Shown here piece by piece: positions 55,050 to 64,000 of a DNA stretch of 64,000 nucleotides. A program made the translations under genes and the position numbers. Origin of the DNA: JAGVSZ01 sp963716855 (GTDB taxonomy: Bacteria; Pseudomonadota; Gammaproteobacteria; Burkholderiales; SG8-39); NCBI GenBank assembly GCA_963716855.1, contig CAVQUV010000014.1, forward strand, positions 1 through 64,000. The letters are read 5' to 3'. Within the stretch, counting starts at the first letter, position 1. Every line of letters begins with the position of its first letter. The notes below the pieces were generated by a model. That model made no database searches. It was not told where the DNA came from and saw only the letters and a program-made list of their open reading frames with translations.

Positions 55050-55607
55050 TTGGAAACCCTTCTCGCCTCCACGATCCTTGTAGCCGTCGCGGAGATCGGC
55101 GACAAGACGCAGCTCCTTTCGTTCATCCTCGCGGCGCGCCTCCGGCGTCCCGGGCCGATCATCCTGGGCATCCTCGCCGCGACGCTCGCGAATCACGCGC
55201 TCGCCGCATCCGCCGGCGTCTGGCTCGCGAGCGTGCTCGCGCCGGCGACCGTGCGCTGGGCCACGGCCGCGGCGTTCTGCGCATTCGGCGTGTGGGCGCT
55301 GGTGCCCGACAAGTACGAGTCCGCCGGTCCGGGCGCGGGCCGCGGCGCGTTCGTCACGACGCTGGTCGCGTTCTTCATCGCCGAGATGGGCGACAAGACG
55401 CAGCTCGCCACCGTCGCTCTCGGCGCGCGCTACGAAGCGCTGTGGACCGTGGTCGTCGGGACGACGCTCGGAATGATGATCGCGAACGTGCCGGCCGTGC
55501 TCATCGGCGAACAACTCGCCAGCCGGATCCGGATGGACGCGGTGCGGAAGGTCGCCGCCGGCCTGTTTTTCGTCACCGCCCTCCTCGCGTTGTTCGGCAC
55601 CGGGTAG
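55050..55607 (+). CDS. TMEM165/GDT1 family cation transporter
   Basis: A 185-residue six-helix membrane protein of the UPF0016 family, which in studied members carries Mn2+ or Ca2+. The two signature motifs are EIGDKTQ (Glu15) and EMGDKTQ (Glu112), one per half, reflecting internal duplication. Start is TTG at 55050. It follows fur by 62 bases and could be cotranscribed, which would link it to metal control; that is inference. Confidence 0.9.
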   Translation: METLLASTILVAVAEIGDKTQLLSFILAARLRRPGPIILGILAATLANHALAASAGVWLASVLAPATVRWATAAAFCAFGVWALVPDKYESAGPGAGRGAFVTTLVAFFIAEMGDKTQLATVALGARYEALWTVVVGTTLGMMIANVPAVLIGEQLASRIRMDAVRKVAAGLFFVTALLALFGTG

Positions 55608-55659
55608 CATCCAGGGCACACCCTTCCGGGAAGACCGAATGCCGCGCCAGGACACTGGG

Positions 55660-56112
55660 ATGGACCTCGTTCTCTGGCGGCATGCCGAGGCCGAGGACGG
55701 CACGCCCGATCGGGCGCGCGAGCTGACCGCACGCGGACGCAAGCAGGCGCGCGCCGTCGCGCGCTGGCTCGTGAAGCGGCTGCCCGACGGCTGCCGGATC
55801 CTGGTGAGCCCCGCGGCGCGCGCCCAGCAGACGGCCGCAGCGCTCGAACTCGCGGCAGAGACCGAACCACGGATCGACGTGGGCGCCGCGCCGCACGAAG
55901 TCCTCGCCGCGGCCGGCTGGCCGGATGCCGGCGGGACGGTCATCGTTGTCGGTCACCAGCCGACGCTCGGCCAGGTCGCGGCCCTGGTATTGACCGGCGC
56001 TCAGTCCAGCTGGCCGGTGAAGAAGGGGGCCGTTTGGTGGATCAGGCGGCGCGTGCGGGACGGCGAGGCCGAGGTCGTCTTGCGCGCGGCGATCGGGCCG
56101 GACCTCGTCTAG
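55660..56112 (+). CDS. sixA: Phosphohistidine phosphatase SixA
   Basis: A 150-residue histidine phosphatase. The RHG-type motif RHAEAED at the N-terminus and GHQPTLGQ near residue 101 supply the catalytic His residues; in E. coli SixA acts on phosphohistidine of PTS-Ntr proteins. ATG at 55660 gives the family start MDLVLWRHAE; an ATG at 55639 adds 7 residues and also has a plausible ribosome-binding site. It converges with ppx. Confidence 0.9.
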   Translation: MDLVLWRHAEAEDGTPDRARELTARGRKQARAVARWLVKRLPDGCRILVSPAARAQQTAAALELAAETEPRIDVGAAPHEVLAAAGWPDAGGTVIVVGHQPTLGQVAALVLTGAQSSWPVKKGAVWWIRRRVRDGEAEVVLRAAIGPDLV

Positions 56113-56186
56113 GTCAATCGCGAAGGCGAAGGCGGGACCGGGTCACGGCTCGCGCCGGGGCGACCGGTCGCCGGCGCTGCCGGCGC

Positions 56187-57686
56187 TCAGCCGGTCGCCT
56201 GGGTACGATCGGTCGCCGGTGCGCGCACGTCGAACTTCAGGCCCACGTTGCGCCACTCCTCGGCTTCCGCCTCGAGCGCCGCCGCCGTCAGCGGGTGCGC
56301 GTCGAGCCAGGCGGCCGGAACGGCGAACTGGTAGCCGCTATCGGTGGCCCGGCAACCGACCCGCGGCAGCTCGAGATCGACGCGGCTCCGGTAGAGGAGC
56401 GCCGCGACGCGAAGGCAGAAGACCAGGGCCCAGTCGGGGCTCCGCGCCGGCAGCCCCTCGATCTTCGCGAGCTTGCCGCGGTGCGCGAGCACGACGCGCG
56501 CGATGCGCGCCTGCTCGTCCCGCGAGAAACCTGGCATGTCGGCGTTCGACAGGATGTACGCGGAGTGCTTGTGATAGGCCGCGTGCGCGATCGAGAGACC
56601 GATCTCGTGCAGGTGCGCGGCCCAGCCGAGCAGCAGCTGGTCGGCCTCGCGCGGGCGGTCCGACAGCTCGCCGAGGAGCTGGAGCGCGAGCGCGCGCACG
56701 CGCTCGCCTTGCGCGCCGTCGACGTGGTAGCGGCGCACGAACTGGCGCACCGTCATCTCGCGCATGTCGTGGTGCTGGACGCGCCCGAGCAGGTCGTAGA
56801 GCACGCCCTGGCGCAACGCGGCCTCCGACACCTGCAGCGACTCGAGGCCGAGCTCCGCGAAGGCGGCCAGCATGATCGCGACCCCGCCGGGCAGGATCGG
56901 CGCCCGGTCGCCGCGCACGCCGAGCGAATCGAGCCGGTCGACGTCGCCCGCCTTGATCATCTGGGCGCGCAGCCGGTCGAGACCGTCGCTGGTGATGTCC
57001 CCCTCCGTCCAGCCGTTCGCGGCGAGCACGGCCGCGAGGGCCTTCGCGGTGCCCGAGGACGCGACCGCCTCCTTCCAGCCGGCGCGGCGGAAGTCGCGCG
57101 CGATACGCTCGATCTCGTTCGATGCGGCGAGCTCGGCCTTCTTCATGCCGGACTTCTCGATCTTGCCGTCCGGGAAGAAGCGCATGCTGTAGCTCACGCA
57201 GCCCATGCGCAGGCTCTCCATCAGCTCCGGCTCGTAGCCGGTGCCGATGATGAACTCGGTGGACCCGCCGCCGATGTCGATCACCAGCCGCCGGTGAGGC
57301 GCGAGCGGGAGGCTGTGGGACACCCCGAGGTAGATGAGGCGCGCCTCCTCCCGGCCGAAGATGACCTCGATCGGGAAGCCGAGCGCGCCGTGCGCGTCCT
57401 CGATGAACTGCGGGGCGTTCTTCGCGACGCGCAGCGTGTTGGTGCCGACCGCGCGCACCGCCCCGGCCGGAAATCCGCGCAGGCGCTCGCCGAAGCGCGC
57501 GAGCGCTTCGATGGCGCGCAGCTGCGTGGCGCGATCGATGCGCTTGTCGCGCGTCAGCCCGCCCCCGAGCCGCACCGGCTCGCGCAGGCTGTCGAGCAGG
57601 TAGATCTGGTCGTCGACGACCCGCCCGACCTGGAGGTGGAAGCTGTTCGAACCGAGATCGACGGCGGCAAGCGAGTCGAACTGCAC
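56187..57686 (-). CDS. ppx: Exopolyphosphatase (Ppx/GppA)
   Basis: A 499-residue enzyme of the ASKHA fold that releases phosphate from polyphosphate. The opening AAVDLGSNSFHLQVGRV, phosphate loop DIGGGSTEFI and C-terminal HD-like AAHLHEIGLSIAHAAYHKHS identify it. No ATG fits; GTG at 57686 gives MQFDSLAAVDLG. The first base-paired structure after its stop is a GCGACCGG/CCGGTCGC palindrome shared with sixA. Lies beside phoU and ppk1. Confidence 0.94.
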   Translation of the reverse strand: MQFDSLAAVDLGSNSFHLQVGRVVDDQIYLLDSLREPVRLGGGLTRDKRIDRATQLRAIEALARFGERLRGFPAGAVRAVGTNTLRVAKNAPQFIEDAHGALGFPIEVIFGREEARLIYLGVSHSLPLAPHRRLVIDIGGGSTEFIIGTGYEPELMESLRMGCVSYSMRFFPDGKIEKSGMKKAELAASNEIERIARDFRRAGWKEAVASSGTAKALAAVLAANGWTEGDITSDGLDRLRAQMIKAGDVDRLDSLGVRGDRAPILPGGVAIMLAAFAELGLESLQVSEAALRQGVLYDLLGRVQHHDMREMTVRQFVRRYHVDGAQGERVRALALQLLGELSDRPREADQLLLGWAAHLHEIGLSIAHAAYHKHSAYILSNADMPGFSRDEQARIARVVLAHRGKLAKIEGLPARSPDWALVFCLRVAALLYRSRVDLELPRVGCRATDSGYQFAVPAAWLDAHPLTAAALEAEAEEWRNVGLKFDVRAPATDRTQATG

Positions 57687-57756
57687 TAGAACAAGTCGGG
57701 TTGACGGGTTGGCGGGCACCTTAGCACCCGCGCCCCCGCCCCGCAACGCCGCCGCC

Positions 57757-58461
57757 TCAGGCCCGGGCGACCTGTTCCATCTCCTCGATCGGCAGATGGC
57801 GCACGTCCCGGCCCTTGATCATGTACACCACGTACTCGGAGATGTTCTTCGCATGGTCCCCGACCCGTTCGAGCGACTTCGCGACGAACACCAGATCGAG
57901 CGCGAGCGAGATCGTGCGCGGATCCTCGATCATGTAGGTCAGCAGCTGCCGCACGATCGCCTGGAAGTGTCCGTCGACCTCGCGGTCGAGGCGCGCGATC
58001 TCGGGCGCATCCTCCGCCTCGAGCCGCGCGATCCCGTCCAGCGCGCGGCGCAGCATGTCGATCACCAGACCCGCGACGAGCTTGATCTCGGCGAACCCCG
58101 GGGTGAGGCGCTCGTTGAGCCGCACCTCGCGGGCGACCAGGGCGATCTTCTTGGCCTCGTCGCCCACGCGCTCGAGATCGGTGATCGTCTTGTAGACCAT
58201 CATGATGAAGCGCAGGTCGTTCGCCGCCGGCGCGCGCCGCGCGATGAGGTTGGTGCAGGCCTCGTCGATGTCGCGCTCCAGCCGGTTGATGCGCGCCTCG
58301 TCGGCAATGACGCGGGTGACGAGCAACCGGTCTCCGGTGCGCAGTGCCTCGATCGCGTAGCGGAGCTGGTACTCGACGATTCCGCCCGCCTCGAGCACCT
58401 GCGCGCGCACCGCGAGCAGGTCGGCATCGAAGTCCCTGGACAAGTGCGCGGTGGGCTGCAT
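57757..58461 (-). CDS. phoU: Phosphate signalling regulator PhoU
   Basis: A 234-residue protein of two three-helix bundles that restrains PhoR signalling when Pst is active. The repeated metal-binding motifs are DLERVGDEAKKIA and SLERVGDHAKNISEYV, one per half. ATG at 58461 (MQPTAHLSRDFD). It is detached from pstSCAB (16 kb away) and diverges from ppk1. A possible Pho box lies upstream. Confidence 0.97.
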   Translation of the reverse strand: MQPTAHLSRDFDADLLAVRAQVLEAGGIVEYQLRYAIEALRTGDRLLVTRVIADEARINRLERDIDEACTNLIARRAPAANDLRFIMMVYKTITDLERVGDEAKKIALVAREVRLNERLTPGFAEIKLVAGLVIDMLRRALDGIARLEAEDAPEIARLDREVDGHFQAIVRQLLTYMIEDPRTISLALDLVFVAKSLERVGDHAKNISEYVVYMIKGRDVRHLPIEEMEQVARA

Positions 58462-58492
58462 GGCGATCCTGCCTGTTAGGGTCAGGCACTCG

Positions 58493-58527
58493 AGGGTAGA
58501 CCTGGAATGTGACGGTTTTGTTGCCGG
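58493..58527 (-). promoter_or_regulatory. Possible Pho box and -10 of phoU
   Basis: The minus strand has CCGGCAAC-AAAA-CCGTCAC (58527-58509), half sites 11 bases apart that keep the AAC and GTCAC positions of the pstS box, then 10 bases, then TACCCT (58498-58493). The spacing is identical to the pstS promoter. The match to the consensus is weaker. Confidence 0.4.
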
Positions 58528-58605
58528 GCGCCGGGAGCGCAAGGTGGCTGCCGCATACGGGTCGGCGGTACTATCCGGGTCCACGCCGTTCCCGCCTGCC
58601 GCTCC

Positions 58606-60699
58606 ATGACCGCCCGCCCCGCCCCGATCAACCGGCACGTCCAGAGCCATTTTCTCAATCGCGAGCTCGGCATCCTCGAGTTCCAGCGGCGCGTGCTCGC
58701 GCAGGCCGAGGACCCGGCGGTGCCGATCCTCGAGCGGCTGCGTTTTCTCTGCATCGTGTCGTCGAACCTCGACGAGTTCTTCGAGATCCGCGTCGCCGGG
58801 GTGCAGGAACAGATCCGCCTGAACGTGCCCGGCAGTGACGCGGACGGCATGCCGCCGCGCGAGGTGTTCCAGTCGATCAGCCGCATCGCGCACGAGCTGG
58901 TCGCGCGCCAGTACCAGCTCCTGAACGAGACCATCCTCCCGGAGCTCGAGCGCGCCGGGATCAAGTTCCTGCGCCGGACGGAGTTCGACGATAAGCAGCG
59001 CGCCTGGGTCCGCGACTACTTCTTCCGCGAGATGATGCCGGTGCTCACCCCGATCGGGCTCGACCCGGCGCACCCGTTCCCGCGCGTGTTCAACAAGAGC
59101 CTGAACTTCGCGGTCGAGCTCGAGGGACGCGACGCGTTCGGCCGCGACGCGCGCGCCGCGATCGTGCAGGCGCCCCGCATCCTCCCGCGCGTCATGAAGC
59201 TGCCGCCCGAGCTGGCGGGGACGGGGCGCACCTGCTTCGTGTTCCTCACCTCGATCCTGCACGAGCATGTCCAGGAGCTCTTCTCGGGCATCAAGGTGCT
59301 CGGTTGCTACCAGTTCCGGGTCACGCGCAACAGCGACCTCTTCGTCGACGAGGAGGACGTGAAGGACCTGCGCCGCGCGCTGCAGGGGGAGCTGCCGCAG
59401 CGCCACTTCGGCGACGCCGTCCGCCTCGAGGTGGCCGACGACTGCTCGTCCCAGACGGCCGAGTTCCTGCTGCACCAGTTCGGGCTCGGCCCCGACGACC
59501 TTTACCAGGTCAACGGCCCGGTCAACCTGGTGCGCCTGATGCAGGTGCCGAGCGAGGCCCAGCGCGAGGACCTGCTGTACCCGCCGTTCCGGCCCGGGTT
59601 CCCCGCGCAGCTCGCCAAGCGCGTCAACATGATGGAAGCCATTCGCGCCGGCGACATCCTGGTCCACCACCCCTACCAGTCGTTCTCGCCGGTGGTGCGC
59701 TTCCTGCAGGAGGCCGCGACGGACCCCGACGTGGTCGCCATCAAGCAGACCGTGTACCGCACTGGCGCCGACTCGGTGCTGATGGAGGCCCTGATCGAGG
59801 CCGCCCGCAACGGCAAGGAGGTGACCGCGGTCGTCGAGCTGAAGGCGCGCTTCGACGAAGAGGCCAACATCAACCTCGCGGCGCGGCTCGAGGAGGTCGG
59901 CGCGCACGTCGTGTACGGCGTAGTCGGGCACAAGACGCACGCCAAGATGCTGATGGTCGTGCGCCGCGAAGAGGGCCGGTTGCGGCGCTACGTCCATCTC
60001 GGCACCGGCAACTATCACCCGCGCACCGCGCGTCTCTACACCGACTTCGGCCTGTTCACGTGCAACGAGCAGATGTGCGCGGACGTGAACCAGGTGTTCA
60101 ACCAGCTCACCAGCCTGGGCAAGGCGGGCAAGCTGCACTACCTGTGGCAGTCGCCGTTCACGCTGCACCAGCGCGTCATCGAGGCGATCCAGAACGAAAC
60201 GCGCCTCGCCACCGAGGGCAAGCCCGCGCGCATCATCGCCAAGATGAATGCGCTCCTCGAGCCGGACACGATCGAGGCGCTCTACCAGGCCTCGCAGGCC
60301 GGCGTGAAGATCGACCTCATCGTGCGCGGGGTGTGCGCATTGAAGCCCGGCATCCCGGGGCTGTCGGAGAACATCAAGGTGCGCTCGATCGTGGGCCGGT
60401 TCCTCGAGCATCACCGTGTCTTCTATTTCCGTGCGGACGGCGAGGAGCAGGTGTACCTCTCGAGCGCCGACTGGATGGATCGCAACTTCTTCCGGCGCAT
60501 CGAGCTGTGTTTCCCGGTGCTCGACAAGAAGCACAAGGCGCGCGTCATCAAGGAAGGCCTAAACGCCTATCTCGGCGACAACGTCCAGGCCTGGGAGATG
60601 AACCCCGACGGCAGCTACGCGCGCAAGACCCCGGGCAAGGCGCGCCGCAGCGTCCAGGAAGACCTCCTGGAATGGCTCGCGCCGCCTCGGGAAGCTTGA
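58606..60699 (+). CDS. ppk1: Polyphosphate kinase 1
   Basis: A 697-residue enzyme that polymerises ATP gamma-phosphate into polyphosphate. N-terminal FLNRELGILEFQRRVL and RLRFLCIVSSNLDEFFEIRV open the protein; the autophosphorylated His is His445 in VGHKTHAKMLMV, and the second His is about 603 in EHHRVFYFRADG with SSADWMDRN. ATG at 58606. Its stop abuts, on the opposite strand, the stop of the broken phoX gene. Confidence 0.98.
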   Translation: MTARPAPINRHVQSHFLNRELGILEFQRRVLAQAEDPAVPILERLRFLCIVSSNLDEFFEIRVAGVQEQIRLNVPGSDADGMPPREVFQSISRIAHELVARQYQLLNETILPELERAGIKFLRRTEFDDKQRAWVRDYFFREMMPVLTPIGLDPAHPFPRVFNKSLNFAVELEGRDAFGRDARAAIVQAPRILPRVMKLPPELAGTGRTCFVFLTSILHEHVQELFSGIKVLGCYQFRVTRNSDLFVDEEDVKDLRRALQGELPQRHFGDAVRLEVADDCSSQTAEFLLHQFGLGPDDLYQVNGPVNLVRLMQVPSEAQREDLLYPPFRPGFPAQLAKRVNMMEAIRAGDILVHHPYQSFSPVVRFLQEAATDPDVVAIKQTVYRTGADSVLMEALIEAARNGKEVTAVVELKARFDEEANINLAARLEEVGAHVVYGVVGHKTHAKMLMVVRREEGRLRRYVHLGTGNYHPRTARLYTDFGLFTCNEQMCADVNQVFNQLTSLGKAGKLHYLWQSPFTLHQRVIEAIQNETRLATEGKPARIIAKMNALLEPDTIEALYQASQAGVKIDLIVRGVCALKPGIPGLSENIKVRSIVGRFLEHHRVFYFRADGEEQVYLSSADWMDRNFFRRIELCFPVLDKKHKARVIKEGLNAYLGDNVQAWEMNPDGSYARKTPGKARRSVQEDLLEWLAPPREA

Positions 60700-62644
60700 C
60701 TAGCTGCCGATCACTCCACCGTCGTCCCTCGTGATCGCGACCGTCGCCGAGCGCGGCCGGCCGCCCGGATCGAAGTCCGGCCAGTTCGACCACTGGCGCG
60801 GGTTCGCGGGGTCGCTGCGCTCGGACGGCGTTTCGCCCGGGTGCTGGATGTTCACGAACAGCGTCCGACCGTCCGGCGTGAACGCGATCCCGGTGAGCTC
60901 GCAGTTCGGTCGGACCGACGAGGAAGCGGCGGATCTCGCCGGTCGCGACGTCCGCGGCCAGCATCTGGTTGTTCCCGAGCCGCGCGTAGTCGCCCTTGTT
61001 CAGCGCGCTCGCCGAGACGTCGGTCTCGATCCAGAGCACCCCGCGTTCATCGAAGCGCAGTCCGTCCGGGCTCCCGAAGCCGTCGCCCTTCACCGTTCCG
61101 CGCTTCGCCGGATCCGGTTGCGCGGGATCGCCGGCCAGCACGAAGATGTCCCACTCGAAGTCGCGTCGCTGCCGGAGTCACCGCCCGCCTCGCGCCAGCG
61201 AATGATGTGCCCGAACGACGTTGTTGGCGCGCGGGTTGGCCGCATCACACCGGTGCCTGGCCCGCGCCACCGCGCAGCGCGTTGTTCGTCAGCGAGCAGT
61301 AGACCTCCTTGGTGCGCGGATGGACGGCGATCCATTCGGGCCGGTCCATCTTGGTCGCGCCGAGCAGATCGGCGGCCATGCGTGCGCGCACAAGCACGTC
61401 GGCCTGGCTCTCAAAGCCGTCGGCGGCGGTGAGGCCGCGGTCGCCATGACGCAGCGCGCGCCATTCGCCGCTGCCGTCGCCGGCGAAACGGGCGACGTAG
61501 AGCGTGCCGTGGTCGAGAAGGTCGCGGTTCGCAGCGCGATCCGATGCGTTGTAGCGATCGCGCGAGACGAACTTGTAGATGTACTCGAAGCGCTCGTCGT
61601 CGCCCGCTGTAGACGACGACGCGCCCGTCGGCGGCCAGCGTCAGCATCGCGCCCTCGTGCTTGAAGCGGCCGAGCGCGGTGCGCTTGATCGGCGTCGACC
61701 GCGGGTCGTACGGGTCGATCTCGACGACCCAGCCGAAGCGGTTGAGCTCGTTCGGGTCCTGCGCCACGTCGAAGCGCGCGTCGTGCTCGTGCCAGCGGTA
61801 GCCGAACCCGTCGCGACGGATGCCGTAGCGCCGCTCGTCGCGGCGGTGAGCGTCCGGCGCGTTGCCGAAGTAGCCGTTGAAGTTCTCCTCGCAGGTGAGG
61901 TAGGTGCCCCAGGGCGTGCGGCCGCCGGCGCAGTTGTTGAACGTGCCGAGCGACCGCGCGTGCCGGTCGGGTCGGCGTGCGTCTTCATCGATGCCGTCGC
62001 CGGCGGCCGGGCCCGCGATCGCGCATCGGCGTGTTCGCGGTGATGCGGCGCGCGTACTGCGACGGCCGCACCACGCGCCACTGCGCGCCCGCGCGCTCGA
62101 CCTCGACGACCGACACGCCGTGCGCCGCCTGCGACTTGCGCACCTTCTCGGCGCTCCAGGTCTTCTGGCCGTCGGGATGCAGCAGCCCGTCGTCGGTGTA
62201 CTCGTGGTTCATCGCGAGCAGGCCGTGCCCCGGGTCGCGCGACTCGCGCGGCAGCGGAAAGTACTCGATCGCGTCGTGATGCATGCCGGCCTGCAGCATC
62301 TGCTCCGTCGCCGTGTTGCTCGCGTCCGGCTTGAACTCGGGGCTGCCGGCGGTGGCGCCGACCGGATCGCCCCAGCGATACAACACTTGCGCGCGGTACC
62401 CGGGGGGAACGACGACCCGGTCCGCGGTCGACGGCGGGATCGCGGTGAAGCCGGGTGTCGGCCCGCTCGCCGGAGTATCGGTCGCGCAGGCCGAGAGCAG
62501 GCTCGCGCTCGGCAGCGCGGCAATCGCGCCGGCAACGCTGGCGCGCAGAAACTGCCGCCGGGTTACGGCCAGCGCGATTAGCTCGTGGATCGTCGCGTTA
62601 TCGCTCGTGTTGGAGACGAGGTCGCGCTCGAGGTGCTGCGGCAT
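60700..62644 (-). pseudogene. phoX: PhoX-like alkaline phosphatase, multiple frameshifts
   Basis: A full-length PhoX/DUF839 phosphatase is recoverable only by changing frame at least five times. It starts with a Tat signal (TRRQFLRASVAGAIAALPSA) and VVPPGYRAQVLYRWGDPVGA; then LGTFNNCAGGRTPWGTYLTC and NELNRFGWVVEIDPYDPRST in a second frame; RPEWIAVHPRTKEVYCSLTN in a third; GFGSPDGLRFDERGVLWIET; and CELTGIAFTPDGRTLFVNIQ up to a stop at 60700. Shifts near 62010 and 61605 each look like one extra G. Amino-acid conservation between shifts is high, so inactivation is recent or the reads are faulty. Confidence 0.85.
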
Positions 62645-62827
62645 TAAGCCTCCAATTCGGCCGGGCGTGCTTGAGGCGCCAACTGCGCCCAGAAGATAGT
62701 GTCGTGCATAAAGCAGGTTCAGGTCGGCATGGGTACAGAGCGTGATGGCGGCCTGGCGCAGCAGACCGGCCGAGTCTGCCATGCTACATTCCCGTCGCAT
62801 TTTGCAGGCCGAGGCGCGGCGAGGGCG

Positions 62828-63205
62828 ATGGAAGAAAACTCATTCAAGGGCAAGACCGGTCTGCGTCGTCTCATGAACGCGTTCGGCTATTCAGTGCACG
62901 GCTTCGCTTCCGCGTTGCGCCACGAGGATGCTTTCCGGCAGGAAGTGCTGCTCGCGGCGGCGCTCATCCCGGTTGCACTCGTGCTCGACGTCGGCGGCAT
63001 CGGCAAAGCGATGATGATCGGCAGCGTTCTCCTCGTCCTGATCGTTGAGCTTTTGAATTCGGCGATAGAAGCGGTGGTCGACCGCATCTCGCTCGACCGA
63101 CACACTCTCTCGAAGCGGGCAAAAGACCTGGGCAGCGCGGCGGTATTCCTGAGCCTAGTCAACCTGGCCGTGGTGTGGGCGCTCGTCCTGGCTGAAAAGC
63201 TCTGA
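62828..63205 (+). CDS. dgkA: Diacylglycerol kinase
   Basis: A 125-residue three-helix inner-membrane kinase that recycles diacylglycerol to phosphatidate. ALRHEDAFRQEV and VELLNSAIEAVVDRIS (with catalytic Glu81) followed by KRAKDLGSAAVF match the family. ATG at 62828 is used; the frame extends upstream to 62699 without support. It is intact although both neighbours are frameshifted. Confidence 0.94.
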   Translation: MEENSFKGKTGLRRLMNAFGYSVHGFASALRHEDAFRQEVLLAAALIPVALVLDVGGIGKAMMIGSVLLVLIVELLNSAIEAVVDRISLDRHTLSKRAKDLGSAAVFLSLVNLAVVWALVLAEKL

Positions 63206-63292
63206 TCTGCGGCCACCTGTGAGCGTGCAAGCCTGATTTCCGACCGCGAGTCTCCAGCGCTCGCACTGCGCCGCCCCGACACGACCAACGAC

Positions 63293-64000
63293 ATGCGCCG
63301 CTCACCGCTTCTCGTCCTCGCGCTCCTCGCAGTCCTCGCGGTCCTAGCCAGCCGCGGCGCCTTCGCGGCACGCCCCTTCAACACCGACGATGCGCGCGTC
63401 GTCGATCCCGGCGGCTACCAGATCGAGGCCTACGTGAAGGACCAGCGGGGGATCAAGGAGACCGAGTACTGGTTTCTGCCCGCGGTCAACTTCGGCGGCG
63501 CGCTCGATCGTTTCGAGTTCACGCTGGGCGGGAACGTGATCCGCTCCGAGCCGAACGGCAACTCCGACCTCGTCCTCGGTCAGGTCAAGACGCTGCTGAA
63601 GCCGCTCGAGACGAATGGCGTCGGCTTCGCGTTGACCGTCGGCGTGACCCGACTCAACCCCGGCACGTCCCAGGAAGTCGTCTAGACGCCCTTCGGTCTC
63701 GTCACGGTCGCGGGCGAGACGTCGAACAAAGATCCACTACGACCCGTACTTGAATGCCATCTCGAGCGTCTCGGTGCTCGACGATGCCGCGGTTTTCCAT
63801 TTCAACGCCGGCGCGACGCGGAACACGTCGAGTCACCAGACGATCGGGAGCTGGGGCGATCGGAGCGGAGATTGCCCTCGGCGGACGCGTCTTCGGGATC
63901 GCCGAGAGCTACGGCGTCTCGAACAGAAACCCGCCTATCAGGTCGGCATCCGCTACTGGGCGATTCCGGCGCGGCTGCAGATCGACGGGACCTACGGCTG
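63293..64000 (+). pseudogene. Outer-membrane-type protein, frameshifted and cut by the window edge
   Basis: The first 130 codons are open: a signal peptide (SPLLVLALLAVLAVLA, ending near FAA) then RPFNTDDARVVDPGGYQIEA, resembling beta-barrel proteins of the phenol-degradation MetA-like type. A stop follows at 63683. Protein-like sequence continues in other frames: DDAAVFHFNAGATRN, then GAEIALGGRVFGIAESYGVS, then KPAYQVGIRYWAIPARLQID. At least three frame changes are needed. Family assignment is tentative. Confidence 0.6.

Noticed and set aside
58540..58574. Pho box upstream of ppk1 (GGCTGCCGCAT then TACTAT)
   Set aside because: Half sites do not repeat at 11 bases and match the pstS site poorly.

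Overview
The window is a GC-rich chromosomal segment of a betaproteobacterium, most likely Burkholderiales or a close relative. The gene orders tpiA-secG-tRNA-Leu-nuoA..N, carA-carB-greA / yhbY / rlmE-ftsH-folP-glmM-pstSCAB, fur / bamE-dapB and ppx-phoU / ppk1 are those of betaproteobacterial housekeeping regions. No rRNA, CRISPR array, transposase or prophage gene was seen.

Layout. 0-1 kb: a secreted hypothetical protein and a frameshifted D-aminoacylase remnant. 1-5.5 kb: OsmC, a histone-deacetylase-like amidohydrolase, HtpG and the AzlCD exporter. 5.7-11.6 kb: an M16 peptidase, GreB, a 520-bp intergenic region holding a string of hairpins with a strong terminator (candidate small RNA) and a duplicated repeat, then MetY and an alpha/beta hydrolase. 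11.7-14.4 kb: a membrane-anchored spermidine-synthase-like protein and a Nudix ADP-ribose pyrophosphatase. 14.5-30.8 kb, leftward: tpiA, secG, tRNA-Leu(GAG) and the 14 genes of respiratory complex I (nuoA-N), headed by a clear sigma70-type promoter.

30.9-37.7 kb, leftward: the accessory part. It holds E1 alpha and beta subunits of a 2-oxoacid/acetoin dehydrogenase, a complete TRAP transporter (DctP-Q-M), D-aminoacyl-tRNA deacylase, a PlsC-like acyltransferase, and an unrecognised protein built from two copies of one domain. 37.8-41.7 kb: pstSCAB behind a recognisable Pho box. 41.9-56 kb: glmM, folP, ftsH, rlmE, yhbY, greA, carB, carA, an exported SAM-methyltransferase-fold protein, dapB, bamE, fur, a TMEM165/GDT1 transporter and sixA. 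56.2-60.7 kb: polyphosphate and phosphate control (ppx, phoU, ppk1), with a second possible Pho box before phoU. 60.7-64 kb: a PhoX-like phosphatase and an outer-membrane-like protein, both broken by several single-base frameshifts, around an intact dgkA.

Many of the genes belong to phosphate economy: uptake (Pst), signalling (PhoU), storage (Ppk1, Ppx) and scavenging (PhoX, apparently broken here); phoB and phoR are not in the window. Several minus-strand genes overlap by 1-4 bases (nuoF/G, nuoE/F, nuoD/E, dtd/plsC-like/duplicated protein, dctQ/M, E1 alpha/beta, pstS/pstC, dapB/bamE), so translational coupling is common. Very long antisense frames, an effect of GC-rich codon use, were left out.
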